Part shown: positions 18,871-27,949 of the stretch, in pieces
Layout: each line of letters starts with the position of its first letter
Position numbering within the stretch: the first letter of the stretch is position 1
DNA from: CAXXOK01 sp963664595
GTDB lineage: Bacteria; Bacillota; Clostridia; Christensenellales; Aristaeellaceae
Assembly (NCBI GenBank): GCA_963664595.2
Contig: CAXXOK010000002.1
Coordinates: 124,001 to 188,000, forward strand
Direction: 5' to 3'
Length of the DNA stretch: 64,000 nucleotides
Notes under the pieces: generated by a model
Databases searched by the model: none
What the model was told of the DNA's origin: nothing
What the model saw: the letters and a program-made list of their open reading frames with translations, nothing else
Position numbers and translations under genes: made by a program

Positions 18871-19704
18871 TTATCCTTTAACCGCACCCGCGGTCAGTCC
18901 CTGAACCACATATTTCTGCGCAAAGATCAAAAACATCGCTGCCGGCAGCAGTGTGATCGTAGACGCGGCCATTAACGATCCCCACTCGCTTGTAAACTGC
19001 TGGATAAACATTGTCAAACCAATCGGCAGTGTACGAATGGTGTTGCTTTTCACAAAAATGTTGGCAATCATGTACTCATTCCAGCTATTGATGAATGTAA
19101 AAATCGCTGCTGAAGAAATTCCCGGCTTAGACAGCGGCAGGATTAACCGGTAAAATACCTGCCAGCGGCTGCAGCCGTCGATAACCCCTGCTTCTTCCAT
19201 TTCCAGCGGGATGCTTTCGAAAAAACCCGATAACAGCCAAATGGAAAACGGAAGGGAGAACGTGCCGTTGGCCAGCATTAGCGACGCAAGTTTATCGATC
19301 AACGCCAGATTCAGAAATGTTCTATACAGCGGAATCAGGCTCAGCACCAGCGGAAACATCTGCAGCAGCAGCAACAGCCTAGCAAAAACATCCAGCGGCT
19401 TGCAGCGGCGGCGGTACCGGGCAACCGCATATCCGGCCATTGAGGCTAACGCCGTGGCATATACCATAACGGTAAGCGATACGATCAGACTGTTTTTGAT
19501 ATAAATCGGAAACGACGTTGTCATCAAAACCGTTTCATAATTCTCAATCGTAAAAACCCGCGGGATCAAGCCGTTGCTCAGCATAATTTCTTCGGTAGGC
19601 TTCAGCGAAGTCAACACCAGATACACCACCGGAAGCAGAATCACCGCCATCACAAGCAGGAGTATGAGCATGATTACGATACGGCCGGCCATTTTTCGTT
19701 TCAT
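18871..19704 (-). CDS. ABC sugar permease, MalG type
   Basis: About 277 residues with six predicted membrane helices. The EAA loop reads ESIPLEMEEAGVIDGCSRWQVFYRLILPLSKPG, which docks the shared ATPase. The C terminus ends in the characteristic VVQGLTAGAVKG. ATG at 19704 is chosen because GGAGGA, part of the preceding gene's last codons, sits just upstream; only four bases separate the genes. Forms a channel with the product of 19709-20590. No ATPase gene is present, so a general MsmK/MalK-type ATPase encoded elsewhere is expected. Confidence 0.92.
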   Translation of the reverse strand: MKRKMAGRIVIMLILLLVMAVILLPVVYLVLTSLKPTEEIMLSNGLIPRVFTIENYETVLMTTSFPIYIKNSLIVSLTVMVYATALASMAGYAVARYRRRCKPLDVFARLLLLLQMFPLVLSLIPLYRTFLNLALIDKLASLMLANGTFSLPFSIWLLSGFFESIPLEMEEAGVIDGCSRWQVFYRLILPLSKPGISSAAIFTFINSWNEYMIANIFVKSNTIRTLPIGLTMFIQQFTSEWGSLMAASTITLLPAAMFLIFAQKYVVQGLTAGAVKG

Positions 19705-19708
19705 TCTT

Positions 19709-20590
19709 CTACTCCTCCACACTCTTGCGGTTCATCCTGAAATACACAATGCAGAGGACCAGCATGAACAACATCATCGATACCGAAATGGCGGAACCAT
19801 ATCCCATACTGCTGCGATAAAAAGCCGTGTTATAGGAGTAGATCGACATCACCTGCGTAGTCTTTGCCGGGCCGCCTTTGGTGAGCAGGAATATATTGTC
19901 AAAGTTGTTGAACATCCACATTGCCTGCAAAAGAAGAATCAGCATACTTTCTCTGCGGATCAACGGCATCGTAACATGGATCAGCGTTTGCCAGCCGTTT
20001 GCCCCGTCAATCGTGGAAGCCTCGTATACATCCTGCGAAATGGCCTGCATGCTGGACAGAAGGACAATCGTCATAAACGGGAACGCTTTCCATGTCGCAA
20101 ACGCGATCACCGTCCAGCGTGCCGAGTTGGCGCGGCCGAGGAACAGAATGGGTTTCTGAATAAGGCCCAGCTGCTTTAACAGGATGTTCACAAGCCCGGT
20201 TTGATCGTTCAGCAGCCACATCCATGCCGTTGCTCCGATCACGACTGGCACAACCCAGGGTGTCAGCAGCAGTGCCCGTACCAAACCGCGAGCCCAAAGT
20301 GGCCGGTTCATCAGCAAAGCACATACCAACCCAACAAGGTAACTAAAAACCACCGTCGCCAGCGAGTAGATCAGCGTAAAGCTGAGCGCATTGATAAACT
20401 CCTTATCTTTCAGGATTTTCGCGAAATTCTCAAACCCGACAAACGTCCACGCCGTAGGATTCATGAGCGATGTATTTGTAAAGCTCATGAATATACCGGA
20501 GAATATCGGATAAATACTGATGGATACTATCAGCAGCGCAGCTGGAGCCGTCATAAGGTACGGAAACCAAAGTCTTCTTTCTCGCATCAT
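19709..20590 (-). CDS. ABC sugar permease, MalF type
   Basis: About 293 residues, six helices. RRLWFPYLMTAPAALLIVSISIYPIFSGIFMSF is the typical first helix and following motif, and the EAA loop is AISQDVYEASTIDGANGWQTLIHVTMPLI. The ATG pair at 20590/20587 behind AAGGGA is preferred to the TTG 15 bases upstream. Follows GH3 by 30 bases. Partner of the MalG-type permease and of the binding protein at 17555. Confidence 0.92.
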   Translation of the reverse strand: MMRERRLWFPYLMTAPAALLIVSISIYPIFSGIFMSFTNTSLMNPTAWTFVGFENFAKILKDKEFINALSFTLIYSLATVVFSYLVGLVCALLMNRPLWARGLVRALLLTPWVVPVVIGATAWMWLLNDQTGLVNILLKQLGLIQKPILFLGRANSARWTVIAFATWKAFPFMTIVLLSSMQAISQDVYEASTIDGANGWQTLIHVTMPLIRRESMLILLLQAMWMFNNFDNIFLLTKGGPAKTTQVMSIYSYNTAFYRSSMGYGSAISVSMMLFMLVLCIVYFRMNRKSVEE

Positions 20591-20619
20591 CAATTTTCCC
20601 TTCAAAGACCGGATTGGAT

Positions 20620-22902
20620 TTATTTCAAACTGTTTAATCGCTGGATTGTCTCTTTCATAATCTCAGCCTCCCGCATCCCTGACACGCTCAGTTTCAATGT
20701 ATGTAAAGGCGCGTTAAGAAAGAACTCTCGGATAATTTCTTTCGTCGCACATTCACTCGGGCGCGGATTCGTGTACAGATCATATGCTTCCGGCCCCCAT
20801 TGCTTCAGCATGTCCAGCAGAGCCGCTTTACGCTGCGGGCTGCGGAAAATGTCGGAAATGACCGTATACATCGTAACTTCCGGCAGACGGGCATCCTCGA
20901 CTTCCACATATACATCCGTTTCAAGGCGAATATCACGGCTGGACGCACCGATGCCGATATGGAATTCCCCTTCTTCCACATTCCAATCGTGCAGATTGAT
21001 ATCATAATAAGCAAACGAACGCCGCTCCAGACAGAAGGTGACGGTTTGGCTTTGTCCCGGCTGAAGCATTACCTTGCGGAATGCTTTCAGCTCTTGCAGG
21101 GGGCGTTCAATATGGGAATGACGGTCCCCCACATACAGCTGCACCACTTCTTTTCCCGCAACAGCGCCGGTATTCATGAGAGAAAACGAAACTGTAACCG
21201 TATCCTTTTCATTGATCCGGCTTCGATCAACCTTCAAATCCGAATACTTGAACGAGGTATAGCTTAATCCATATCCAAACGGAAACAGGACATCCAGCAT
21301 GCGTGTGTCATAATACCGGTAGCCGACGAACACACCTTCCCGATATTGCGCTTCATCACGATCTGCATAGTTTAAAAAAGCCGGTGTGTGTTCCAGCCGG
21401 ATCGGATAGCTTTCCGGCAGTTTCCCACATGGATTGGCTTGCCCAAACAGCAGATCCGCAATGGCTCCGCCGGCTGCCTGACCGCCTAAATAGGCGTTGA
21501 GCACAGAGGGTACCTGCGAAATCCATTCCATTTCCACAGGGGAACCGATCATCAAGACAACAATTGTGTTTGGATTGGCCGCCGCCACCGACTGAATCAG
21601 CTTGGTGTGGGATGCAGGCATACGCATATCCGGCCTGTCAGCCCCCTCGCTCTCCATTGCATCAGGCAGGCCCGCAAATAGGATGGCAGCCGTATGCTTT
21701 TTTACCAATTCTACAGCTTCAGCGATCATCCCATCATCCGGATCGCCCGTATCCAGCTGGTAACCCGGAGCAAACGCCGCTTGGGGAGCGTATTTCCGGA
21801 TTTCCGCAAGGGGGCTGTCCACCATTGTAGGCCTTACATGCGCCGCCCCTCCGCCCTGATAGCGCGGCGTTTGGGCAAATGCACCAATAACCGCAATATC
21901 CGCACCCTTCGTTAAGGGCAGTAATTGGGTCTCATTTTTCAACAAAACCATGCATTCTGCCGCCAATTCGCGGGCTTTTTGATGGTGCTCATCTTTATCA
22001 TAAACCGCATCAGGTTTCTCGTTTTCCACGCCCATATAGGTAATGCGCAGCATCCGTTCCACAGCACGGTCGAGTACATTTTCGTCCAACAGGCCTTCTT
22101 TTACAGCCTGTGCGATTCTTTGGTCATTTGCCTCATTTTTATAAGGCATCTCCAAATCCAGTCCTGCATCAAGCCCCATCACCCGGTCATGCACGGCGTT
22201 CCAATCGCTCATAACATAGCCCCGGTAATTCCATTCATCGCGCAGCACATCGGACAGGAGCCACTTATTCTCACTGCAATACGTTCCGTTAAGGCGATTG
22301 TAGGCACACATCACCGTCCACGGATCGCCTTCCTTGATCGCAATTTCAAAACCGGCAAGATAAATCTCACGCAGCGTGCGTTCATCCACCACAGCATCCA
22401 CCGACATACGGCGTTTTTCCTGATTGTTGACTGCAAAATGCTTTACGCCCGTGCCAATACCTTCCGCCTGCACAGCCCGGATATAAGCCGCTGCCAGTTT
22501 GCCGGCCAAATAAGGATCTTCGCTCAAATACTCAAAATTCCGACCGCACACCGGCATACGCTTTATATTGATGGCAGGCCCCAACAAAATTGGCAGCTTC
22601 TCCGCATGGCATTCCTCCGCAAGCAAAAACCCGAGCTGTGCCATCAATTCCACATCCCACGATGCGGCAAGCGCACATCCTCCCGGAAAGCATGTTGCCG
22701 GAATGGATGTATATCCGGTTGCATCTGCAGGGACATTCTCATCTTCTCTGCGCAAGCCATTGGGACCATCGTGCATTTTTACCGACGGAATTCCGATGCG
22801 TTCTATCGGTTTCGTATCCGCATTATTCAATCCGGAGCAAAGTTTGGCTTTTTCTTCCAGTGTTAGTTGACTAATGAGTTTCTTCAAGTCTGCGTTATTC
22901 AT
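20620..22902 (-). CDS. GH3 beta-glucosidase
   Basis: 760-residue cytoplasmic family 3 glycosidase. It has the (beta/alpha)8-like N-terminal domain with MHDGPNGLRR (43-52), KHFAVNN (154-160) and the nucleophile in VMSDWNAV (Asp233), the alpha/beta sandwich with GGAAHVRP and IVVLMIGSPVEMEW, and a C-terminal fibronectin-III-like domain (AGKEVVQLYVGD...LQPGQSQTVTF). No signal peptide. AGGAGCG precedes the ATG at 22902. First gene of the operon with two permeases and a binding protein, so it most likely splits imported beta-gluco- or beta-xylo-oligosaccharides; which one cannot be told from sequence. Confidence 0.93.
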   Translation of the reverse strand: MNNADLKKLISQLTLEEKAKLCSGLNNADTKPIERIGIPSVKMHDGPNGLRREDENVPADATGYTSIPATCFPGGCALAASWDVELMAQLGFLLAEECHAEKLPILLGPAINIKRMPVCGRNFEYLSEDPYLAGKLAAAYIRAVQAEGIGTGVKHFAVNNQEKRRMSVDAVVDERTLREIYLAGFEIAIKEGDPWTVMCAYNRLNGTYCSENKWLLSDVLRDEWNYRGYVMSDWNAVHDRVMGLDAGLDLEMPYKNEANDQRIAQAVKEGLLDENVLDRAVERMLRITYMGVENEKPDAVYDKDEHHQKARELAAECMVLLKNETQLLPLTKGADIAVIGAFAQTPRYQGGGAAHVRPTMVDSPLAEIRKYAPQAAFAPGYQLDTGDPDDGMIAEAVELVKKHTAAILFAGLPDAMESEGADRPDMRMPASHTKLIQSVAAANPNTIVVLMIGSPVEMEWISQVPSVLNAYLGGQAAGGAIADLLFGQANPCGKLPESYPIRLEHTPAFLNYADRDEAQYREGVFVGYRYYDTRMLDVLFPFGYGLSYTSFKYSDLKVDRSRINEKDTVTVSFSLMNTGAVAGKEVVQLYVGDRHSHIERPLQELKAFRKVMLQPGQSQTVTFCLERRSFAYYDINLHDWNVEEGEFHIGIGASSRDIRLETDVYVEVEDARLPEVTMYTVISDIFRSPQRKAALLDMLKQWGPEAYDLYTNPRPSECATKEIIREFFLNAPLHTLKLSVSGMREAEIMKETIQRLNSLK

Positions 22903-22948
22903 GTCGCGCTCCTATAGTTTTTACTTTCGCAAAGTCTTTTATAAAGTC

Positions 22949-22976
22949 ATTATACTCACTTTTTGCAGAAAGTCAA
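22949..22976 (-). promoter_or_regulatory. Promoter of the GH3-importer operon
   Basis: On the minus strand TTGACT (22976-22971), 16 bases, TATAAT (22954-22949). Two CTTT-N-AAAG near-palindromes flank or overlap it: CTTTTTGCAGAAAG at 22959-22972 inside the spacer and CTTTCGCAAAG at 22924-22934 just downstream of the start. They are placed to block polymerase and are candidate sites for the operon's ROK repressor. The 617-base gap 22903-23519 otherwise holds the terminator and repeat listed next. Confidence 0.75.
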
Positions 22977-23091
22977 CAAAAATCCGCGGATTATTTTCTA
23001 TTTTAACCTAAACTCACAATGGCTTGAAAATGAGGCAGTCGTGTAATAAGTAAAGGGAACCTTCCTGCGCACCTTGTGTTCACAATCAGCA

Positions 23092-23125
23092 AAAACCCTT
23101 GCATCGTTTATAACGCAAGGGTTTT
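23092..23125. terminator. Bidirectional hairpin terminator
   Basis: AAAACCCTTGC (23092-23102) and GCAAGGGTTTT (23115-23125) form an 11-base stem with T runs on both strands. It most likely ends the leftward transcript of the response-regulator/histidine-kinase pair at 23520-26433. Confidence 0.8.
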
Positions 23126-23130
23126 CATTT

Positions 23131-23166
23131 GGCAAAGATACTATGATTTGATAAAATATACCCACC
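23131..23166 (+). repeat. Repeat family, 3' module only (copy E)
   Basis: A 36-base stretch beginning GGCAAAGATACTATG and ending TATACCCACC matches 33130-33165 at all but three positions, and more loosely 7625-7650. In each case it follows directly on a hairpin. Here that hairpin is the terminator at 23092-23125 instead of the ACCATCTA stem. Confidence 0.65.
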
Positions 23167-23519
23167 TATCAGTAAATCGTAAAATCGGAACCCGCCCCAT
23201 AATGCCTAATGCTTTCCTAATCATATAGAAAGAGTTACTCTATTCAGACTTTATCATGCAGCATCTCTTGCAGGAAAGGTCGTATTGAACTTATGATAGT
23301 ATTCCAATAATTGGGGGTTAATTGTACAATCAACTGTTTATAGAGGTATTATGAGATGACAAATCATCAAATCACGGGTTAATCACCAACAATCCCCATA
23401 GCCGCCAAACAATGGAAACCGGTCATGCATATTGGTCGGATTCATCTTTTCTGATCATATCATTAAAGTATTACAGTCGCTTAAACAAAAAAATAATCAG
23501 GCAGCCTCCCTGCTTCTTT

Positions 23520-24668
23520 CTACAATGGCGCGCTTTCAGCCTGCGCCTTGTGGTGCACCGCCCAAACAGATGGCGTTACGCCCGCAACCTCCTTAAACGC
23601 GCGGTTGAAATGGCTGGCGTTCTGGTAGCCTACCTTTTCGGCGATCTCGTATAATTTTAAACGCCCTTCCTGTATCAGCCGCATGCTTTCACGGATGCGA
23701 ACTGTGCGCAGGTAATCGCGGAAGGTTGTGTTTGTGCATTGCTTAAACAGTGCGCTGAAATAATTGGGGCTCATAAACAGCTCACCGGCCAGGGCGTCCA
23801 GCACGAGGTTTTCCGCATAATGGCGGTGTATATACTCCTTTGCGCGCCGGATCTGGTATTGCATGCGGTTTTCCGTACGCTGTTCCAGCCGCTCCAGGTA
23901 AAGCTCCATAATATGGCGCAGCTGACAGTGTAACTGGCTGAATGTGGGCAGGTTGCGGATGCTGTTGACAGCGTCAAACTCGGTGAGCTTCAAATCCCCG
24001 ATGATGCGGATCATCGCGGGGATGCGCTCCATCAGCGCGGATATACACTCCACGAGAGCCGCCTTCACTGTTTGCTCGTCCCACACGGCGGGGCTGTATC
24101 CGCTGAAAAACGCGTCCAGCGACAGGCGCACTTCAGCGCCATCCATGGTCTGCATTGCGTGTACCAAACTATCCAGCAGCCCTTTAAGCTCTTCCGGACC
24201 AAGCGGATGTTCTGCGGGAGGCCCGTCGAAATACGCAAACGCCTTCACCGTCTCCGGAAGCTGCGGCGCGGACGCCAGCTTGGGCGAGAGACGCGCAAGG
24301 CGCGGCAGCAGATCCCGGATTATACGGATGAGCGAGTCGATATGCACAGGCTTCAGCAGATAATCGTACGCACTGAGCTTGAGAGCCTTGCGGATAAGGG
24401 AATAATCATCAAACCCGCTTAAAAACACAACCTCGCAGGGCATACCCATTTCACGGATGGCTTCGAGGCACTGTAGCCCGTCTATCCCAGGCATTTTAAT
24501 ATCGGTAATGATCAGCGAAGCCGGATACACCCTCAGCAGCTCCATCAGCTCATTCCCGCTTGTGGCTTCATGGATGACGAATGTATCAGGATAGTGGTCT
24601 TCGATGGCATGGCGGAGACCTTCGGTTATCGCTTCATCGTCGTCAGCCAGCATCAGATGATAGGGCAT
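23520..24668 (-). CDS. Response regulator with AraC-type DNA-binding domain (YesN type)
   Basis: About 382 residues. Receiver domain at the N terminus (MPYHLMLADDDEAITEGL; phosphoacceptor in LIITDIKMPG; lysine in YLLKPVH), a helical linker, and a C-terminal AraC pair of helix-turn-helices (YIHRHYAENLVLDALAGELFMSPNYFSALFKQCTNTTFRDYLRTVRI...GYQNASHFNRAFKEVAGVTPSVW). AGGAGG supports ATG at 24668 rather than the longer frame. Overlaps the histidine kinase gene by 26 bases. It should activate the importer operon that is transcribed away from it at 26641. Confidence 0.93.
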   Translation of the reverse strand: MPYHLMLADDDEAITEGLRHAIEDHYPDTFVIHEATSGNELMELLRVYPASLIITDIKMPGIDGLQCLEAIREMGMPCEVVFLSGFDDYSLIRKALKLSAYDYLLKPVHIDSLIRIIRDLLPRLARLSPKLASAPQLPETVKAFAYFDGPPAEHPLGPEELKGLLDSLVHAMQTMDGAEVRLSLDAFFSGYSPAVWDEQTVKAALVECISALMERIPAMIRIIGDLKLTEFDAVNSIRNLPTFSQLHCQLRHIMELYLERLEQRTENRMQYQIRRAKEYIHRHYAENLVLDALAGELFMSPNYFSALFKQCTNTTFRDYLRTVRIRESMRLIQEGRLKLYEIAEKVGYQNASHFNRAFKEVAGVTPSVWAVHHKAQAESAPL

Positions 24669-26433
24669 GAGTACCTCCTGCCTCCATATAAGGCAAATTA
24701 AGCGATACGACGGTGGATTGATTGACAACACTTGAGATGTTTACCTTGTAGCGTTCCCCATAGCGCAATTGCAGCCTGCGATGTACGTTGCGAAGACCGA
24801 TCGCGTTGACCGTCTCGCCCGATTCCAGCTCCACGCGCAGCGATTTAAGCACCTTAGACGGAATACCCGCGCCGTCGTCGGTAACCTGTAAAATGATATC
24901 ATCGTCCGCACGGTACGCCAGAAGCTCAATATGCAGCTGCTTATCGGGTTGCAGCCCGTGTTGGATAGCGTTTTCAATCAAAGGCTGCAAAAGCAGTTTG
25001 ATCATGCGGCAATGCAATATACCCGCATCGGCATGCGTGGTCAGGTGTACGCGGTCGCCGTAGTGGTAGGAGATCAGCTTCATGTATTCCTGCGCTTTCT
25101 TAATCTCAGTGCGCAGGGTAACCTGCTGGGTAGTATCCCGCAGACCGTATTGCAGGTTCGAGCCCAGCAGCTCCGCCATACTGGCCACATCGTAATCGCG
25201 GTTGGTATACGCCCGCATGTGGATGCACTCAAGCGTGTTGTACAGGTAATGCGGGTTGATCTGCGTGCGTAAAAGCTGCAGTTCCGTTTCCCGCTGGGCC
25301 ATATCCTTTCGCATGCCTTCGTTTACGAGGATATCGATACGCTCCGACATCCTGTTGTACGCCGCAAATACCGGCTGCAGATCTTCCGGCAACTGCGCGG
25401 AGGACACGGTTGGGAACGTGGTGCCCGTGGTGCGGTCAAACGCGCTGGTCAAGCGGTCCAGCGGTGTAATAATACTGCGGAACAGCTTGCGGATGAGTAT
25501 AATGAACACGACAAGCGTCGCCGCCAGTACGATCAGCGCAAGTAGATTGATTTCAAAAATCGTCGATGTAACAGCGGATAAGGGGGTTCGGATCGTTACT
25601 GTACTGTTGGCATTGTAACGGTAAAGCACATCAAGATACAGTTTTTTATCCTGCGTGGCGATGCGCGTCGCGGACTTCTGCGGCGCGAGCGCGGCAAACG
25701 TATCGGCGTAGTTCTCATTCTCAAAGCCGGCAAGCAATGGACGGCCGTCATAATCGATGGCGAACTGCTGCTCGTTTTGTACCCGTACGCCCAGAAACGC
25801 GTTTTCCATGGCAGCCGTATCGATTACGACCGCGTACACACCGAGCGCCTGCAGTTTCCAGGGATTGAACACGCAGCGGGTTATGACGATGCTACCGTCA
25901 AACAGCGGGCCGAAGCCCTCCGCCGCAAGTGCGCTGGGCGGGATAACCGCAGCTGCCCCGCGATTCTTTATCGCCGTAATAAACCATGGCGCTTCCAAAT
26001 TGGTTTGGCTTATATAGTAATTGGCCTTCGAACGGCTGACATATACGGCGGAGCCGTCCAGTTCGTAGATCACAATCTTGTCAAGCGACGGGTACTGCGC
26101 CATAATGCTTTTGCAGTTTAGGTAAAAATCGCTGCAGAAATCGAAATTCTCCTGTATATTGCCCTGCTGCAGGGCGTTGGCAATATAGGTCTGCGGGGTA
26201 ACGGTGTTATTGATCAGGCCTGGGAATTTGGATATCTCTACAGCGTTATCCAGCATGGAAAACACATCAGCGGAATACAAAGCCGCAGCCTGCACGGTAT
26301 TCTGCTCATAGGTGCGGTATGCCTCAGCCAGTTTGCTGATCGAAATAAACAAAAACGCGATCACGCAGATAATCACCTGCAGCATCGTAACCGCTTTGAG
26401 CCTCGCATGGATGGATGAACCGCGTTTGCGCAT
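24643..26433 (-). CDS. Sensor histidine kinase (YesM type)
   Basis: About 596 residues. A first membrane helix near the N terminus, a large extracytoplasmic sensor region (~250 residues, dCache-like), a second helix (LIVLAATLVVFIILIRKLF), a HAMP region, the His-kinase motif INPHYLYNTLECIHMRA with the phosphorylated histidine, and an ATPase domain with LLLQPLIENAIQHG and DDGAGIP. ATG at 26433 follows GGGGGAC; an alternative start 45 bases upstream cannot be excluded. Its sensor domain may detect sugar directly or through the binding protein encoded divergently at 26641. Confidence 0.92.
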   Translation of the reverse strand: MRKRGSSIHARLKAVTMLQVIICVIAFLFISISKLAEAYRTYEQNTVQAAALYSADVFSMLDNAVEISKFPGLINNTVTPQTYIANALQQGNIQENFDFCSDFYLNCKSIMAQYPSLDKIVIYELDGSAVYVSRSKANYYISQTNLEAPWFITAIKNRGAAAVIPPSALAAEGFGPLFDGSIVITRCVFNPWKLQALGVYAVVIDTAAMENAFLGVRVQNEQQFAIDYDGRPLLAGFENENYADTFAALAPQKSATRIATQDKKLYLDVLYRYNANSTVTIRTPLSAVTSTIFEINLLALIVLAATLVVFIILIRKLFRSIITPLDRLTSAFDRTTGTTFPTVSSAQLPEDLQPVFAAYNRMSERIDILVNEGMRKDMAQRETELQLLRTQINPHYLYNTLECIHMRAYTNRDYDVASMAELLGSNLQYGLRDTTQQVTLRTEIKKAQEYMKLISYHYGDRVHLTTHADAGILHCRMIKLLLQPLIENAIQHGLQPDKQLHIELLAYRADDDIILQVTDDGAGIPSKVLKSLRVELESGETVNAIGLRNVHRRLQLRYGERYKVNISSVVNQSTVVSLNLPYMEAGGTHALSSDAG

Positions 26434-26640
26434 CCCAGTCCCCCATTTTCCGTTTTTTTCATTATCCATCAAACACATTCCGATTGCAATAGCAACGCCG
26501 TGCCAGGCAGCCGCCGGCGCAGATAGTCATGAAAGATGGCAAGAAAGGTTTGAATTTGGTATTTTCTTTGCATGACCACTCCCCTACAATAGGAATATAT
26601 TCACGCGAGGAAAACCAGAAAAAAGAAAAGGAGACGGAAC

Positions 26641-27867
26641 ATGAAAAAACTGCAATGGTTATCCCTTACACTCCTGATCGTACTGCTGATGAGTTTGGCA
26701 GCCCCGGCGTTTGCCGCGCTTGACGAGGGCACAGTAGAATTATTCTCTCAAAAGAAAGAGGATGTCGAAATCTACGATGCCATCATCGCCGACTTTATGG
26801 CGGCCAATCCCGGCATGAAAGTTGTGCAGACGACCACCGCGGACGGCACCACCTTCCTTTCCAGGGTAGCAACCAATGATATCCCCGACATCGGCGCCAT
26901 CTATCTGCAATCCGCATACTTCAACATGATGGACGAGGATTATTTCCTTGACCTGACAGGCGAACCTTTCCTGGATGCTGTGAATGCCGACATTCTGGCG
27001 ATCTCCGCCAGAAACGGCAAACAGTATGTACTGCCCCTGACCCTCAACGGCTTTGCACTCTATATCAACACCGATATCTATGCCCAGTACGGCCTGAGCG
27101 TACCCACGACGTTTGACGAACTGGTCGCCAACTGCGAAGTGCTCAAGGCTGCGGGTGTAACGCCGTTTGCCTTCCCCTTCAAGGAAACCGCCTCACTCGG
27201 CCAGAACTTTGAGCGCCTGCTCGGCGGCGAAGTGGACCACGAAGCGTGGACGATTTCCGAAGCCGTAGCCCAGGGTGCGAGCTATAAGGATTATCCCGCG
27301 ATTGTAGATTATGTAAGCAAATGGTACACGCTCAGCCAGTATACTTCCACCAATCCCCTGAGTACCGATACTGACGACTGCGCCCGGATGTTCGCCAACC
27401 AGGAAGTCGCCATGGTATTCAACGGCACCTGGGGCAACTCAGTGTACCTGAACCTGAACCCGGAACTCAACTACGAGGCCGTTTTGCCCCCGAGCTTCAG
27501 CGGTGTGGACGCCTTCACCTGCGGCACCGTGGATATCGCACTGACCATCGGCGCCGACAGCCAGAACGCAGATACAGCGAAAGCCTTCCTGAACTATTTC
27601 GTGAGCGACGCTGTTGCCCAAAAATTTGCTGAAGGCGATAAAAACCCCAATATTGTAAAAACCGTCACCTACGAAATTCCCAATATGAGCGCTATCTCGG
27701 CCGCGCTAAACGAAGGTAAGTTCTCTCTGATCCCCTCCACCTACTGGCCCGCTGGTTACCGCGACGAATTGCAAGTGATGCTGCAGCAGCTTCTGCTGGA
27801 CGGCGAAACCGACGCGTTTTTGAGCAGCTGGGATTCGATGACTGTCGATTTCTACACTGCGGATTAA
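26641..27867 (+). CDS. ABC sugar-binding protein, family 1
   Basis: 408 residues behind AAAGGAGA. Signal peptide MKKLQWLSLTLLIVLLMSLAAPAFA, no lipobox. The mature part starts TVELFSQKKEDVEIYDAIIADFMAANPGMKVVQTTTADG and contains the family-1 ligand-region segments YVLPLTLNGFALYINTDIYAQYGL and EVAMVFNGTWGNSVY. Divergent from the YesMN pair and followed by two permeases, so it delivers the signal sugar of that system. Ligand not deducible. Confidence 0.9.
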   Translation: MKKLQWLSLTLLIVLLMSLAAPAFAALDEGTVELFSQKKEDVEIYDAIIADFMAANPGMKVVQTTTADGTTFLSRVATNDIPDIGAIYLQSAYFNMMDEDYFLDLTGEPFLDAVNADILAISARNGKQYVLPLTLNGFALYINTDIYAQYGLSVPTTFDELVANCEVLKAAGVTPFAFPFKETASLGQNFERLLGGEVDHEAWTISEAVAQGASYKDYPAIVDYVSKWYTLSQYTSTNPLSTDTDDCARMFANQEVAMVFNGTWGNSVYLNLNPELNYEAVLPPSFSGVDAFTCGTVDIALTIGADSQNADTAKAFLNYFVSDAVAQKFAEGDKNPNIVKTVTYEIPNMSAISAALNEGKFSLIPSTYWPAGYRDELQVMLQQLLLDGETDAFLSSWDSMTVDFYTAD

Positions 27868-27889
27868 GGAACCCATACCCGGCAGTGTG

Positions 27890-27928
27890 TTCCCCCATGC
27901 GCACTGTGTGCGCATGGGGGAATCTTTT
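27890..27928 (+). terminator. Attenuator hairpin between binding protein and permeases
   Basis: TTCCCCCATGCGCAC (27890-27904) and GTGCGCATGGGGGAA (27908-27922) form a perfect 15-base stem with a three-base loop, followed by TCTTTT. It lies 22 bases past the binding-protein stop and before the permeases, so it should lower expression of the downstream genes relative to the binding protein. Confidence 0.85.
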
Positions 27929-27949
27929 CATCGATAAGGAGGAGTTGCC

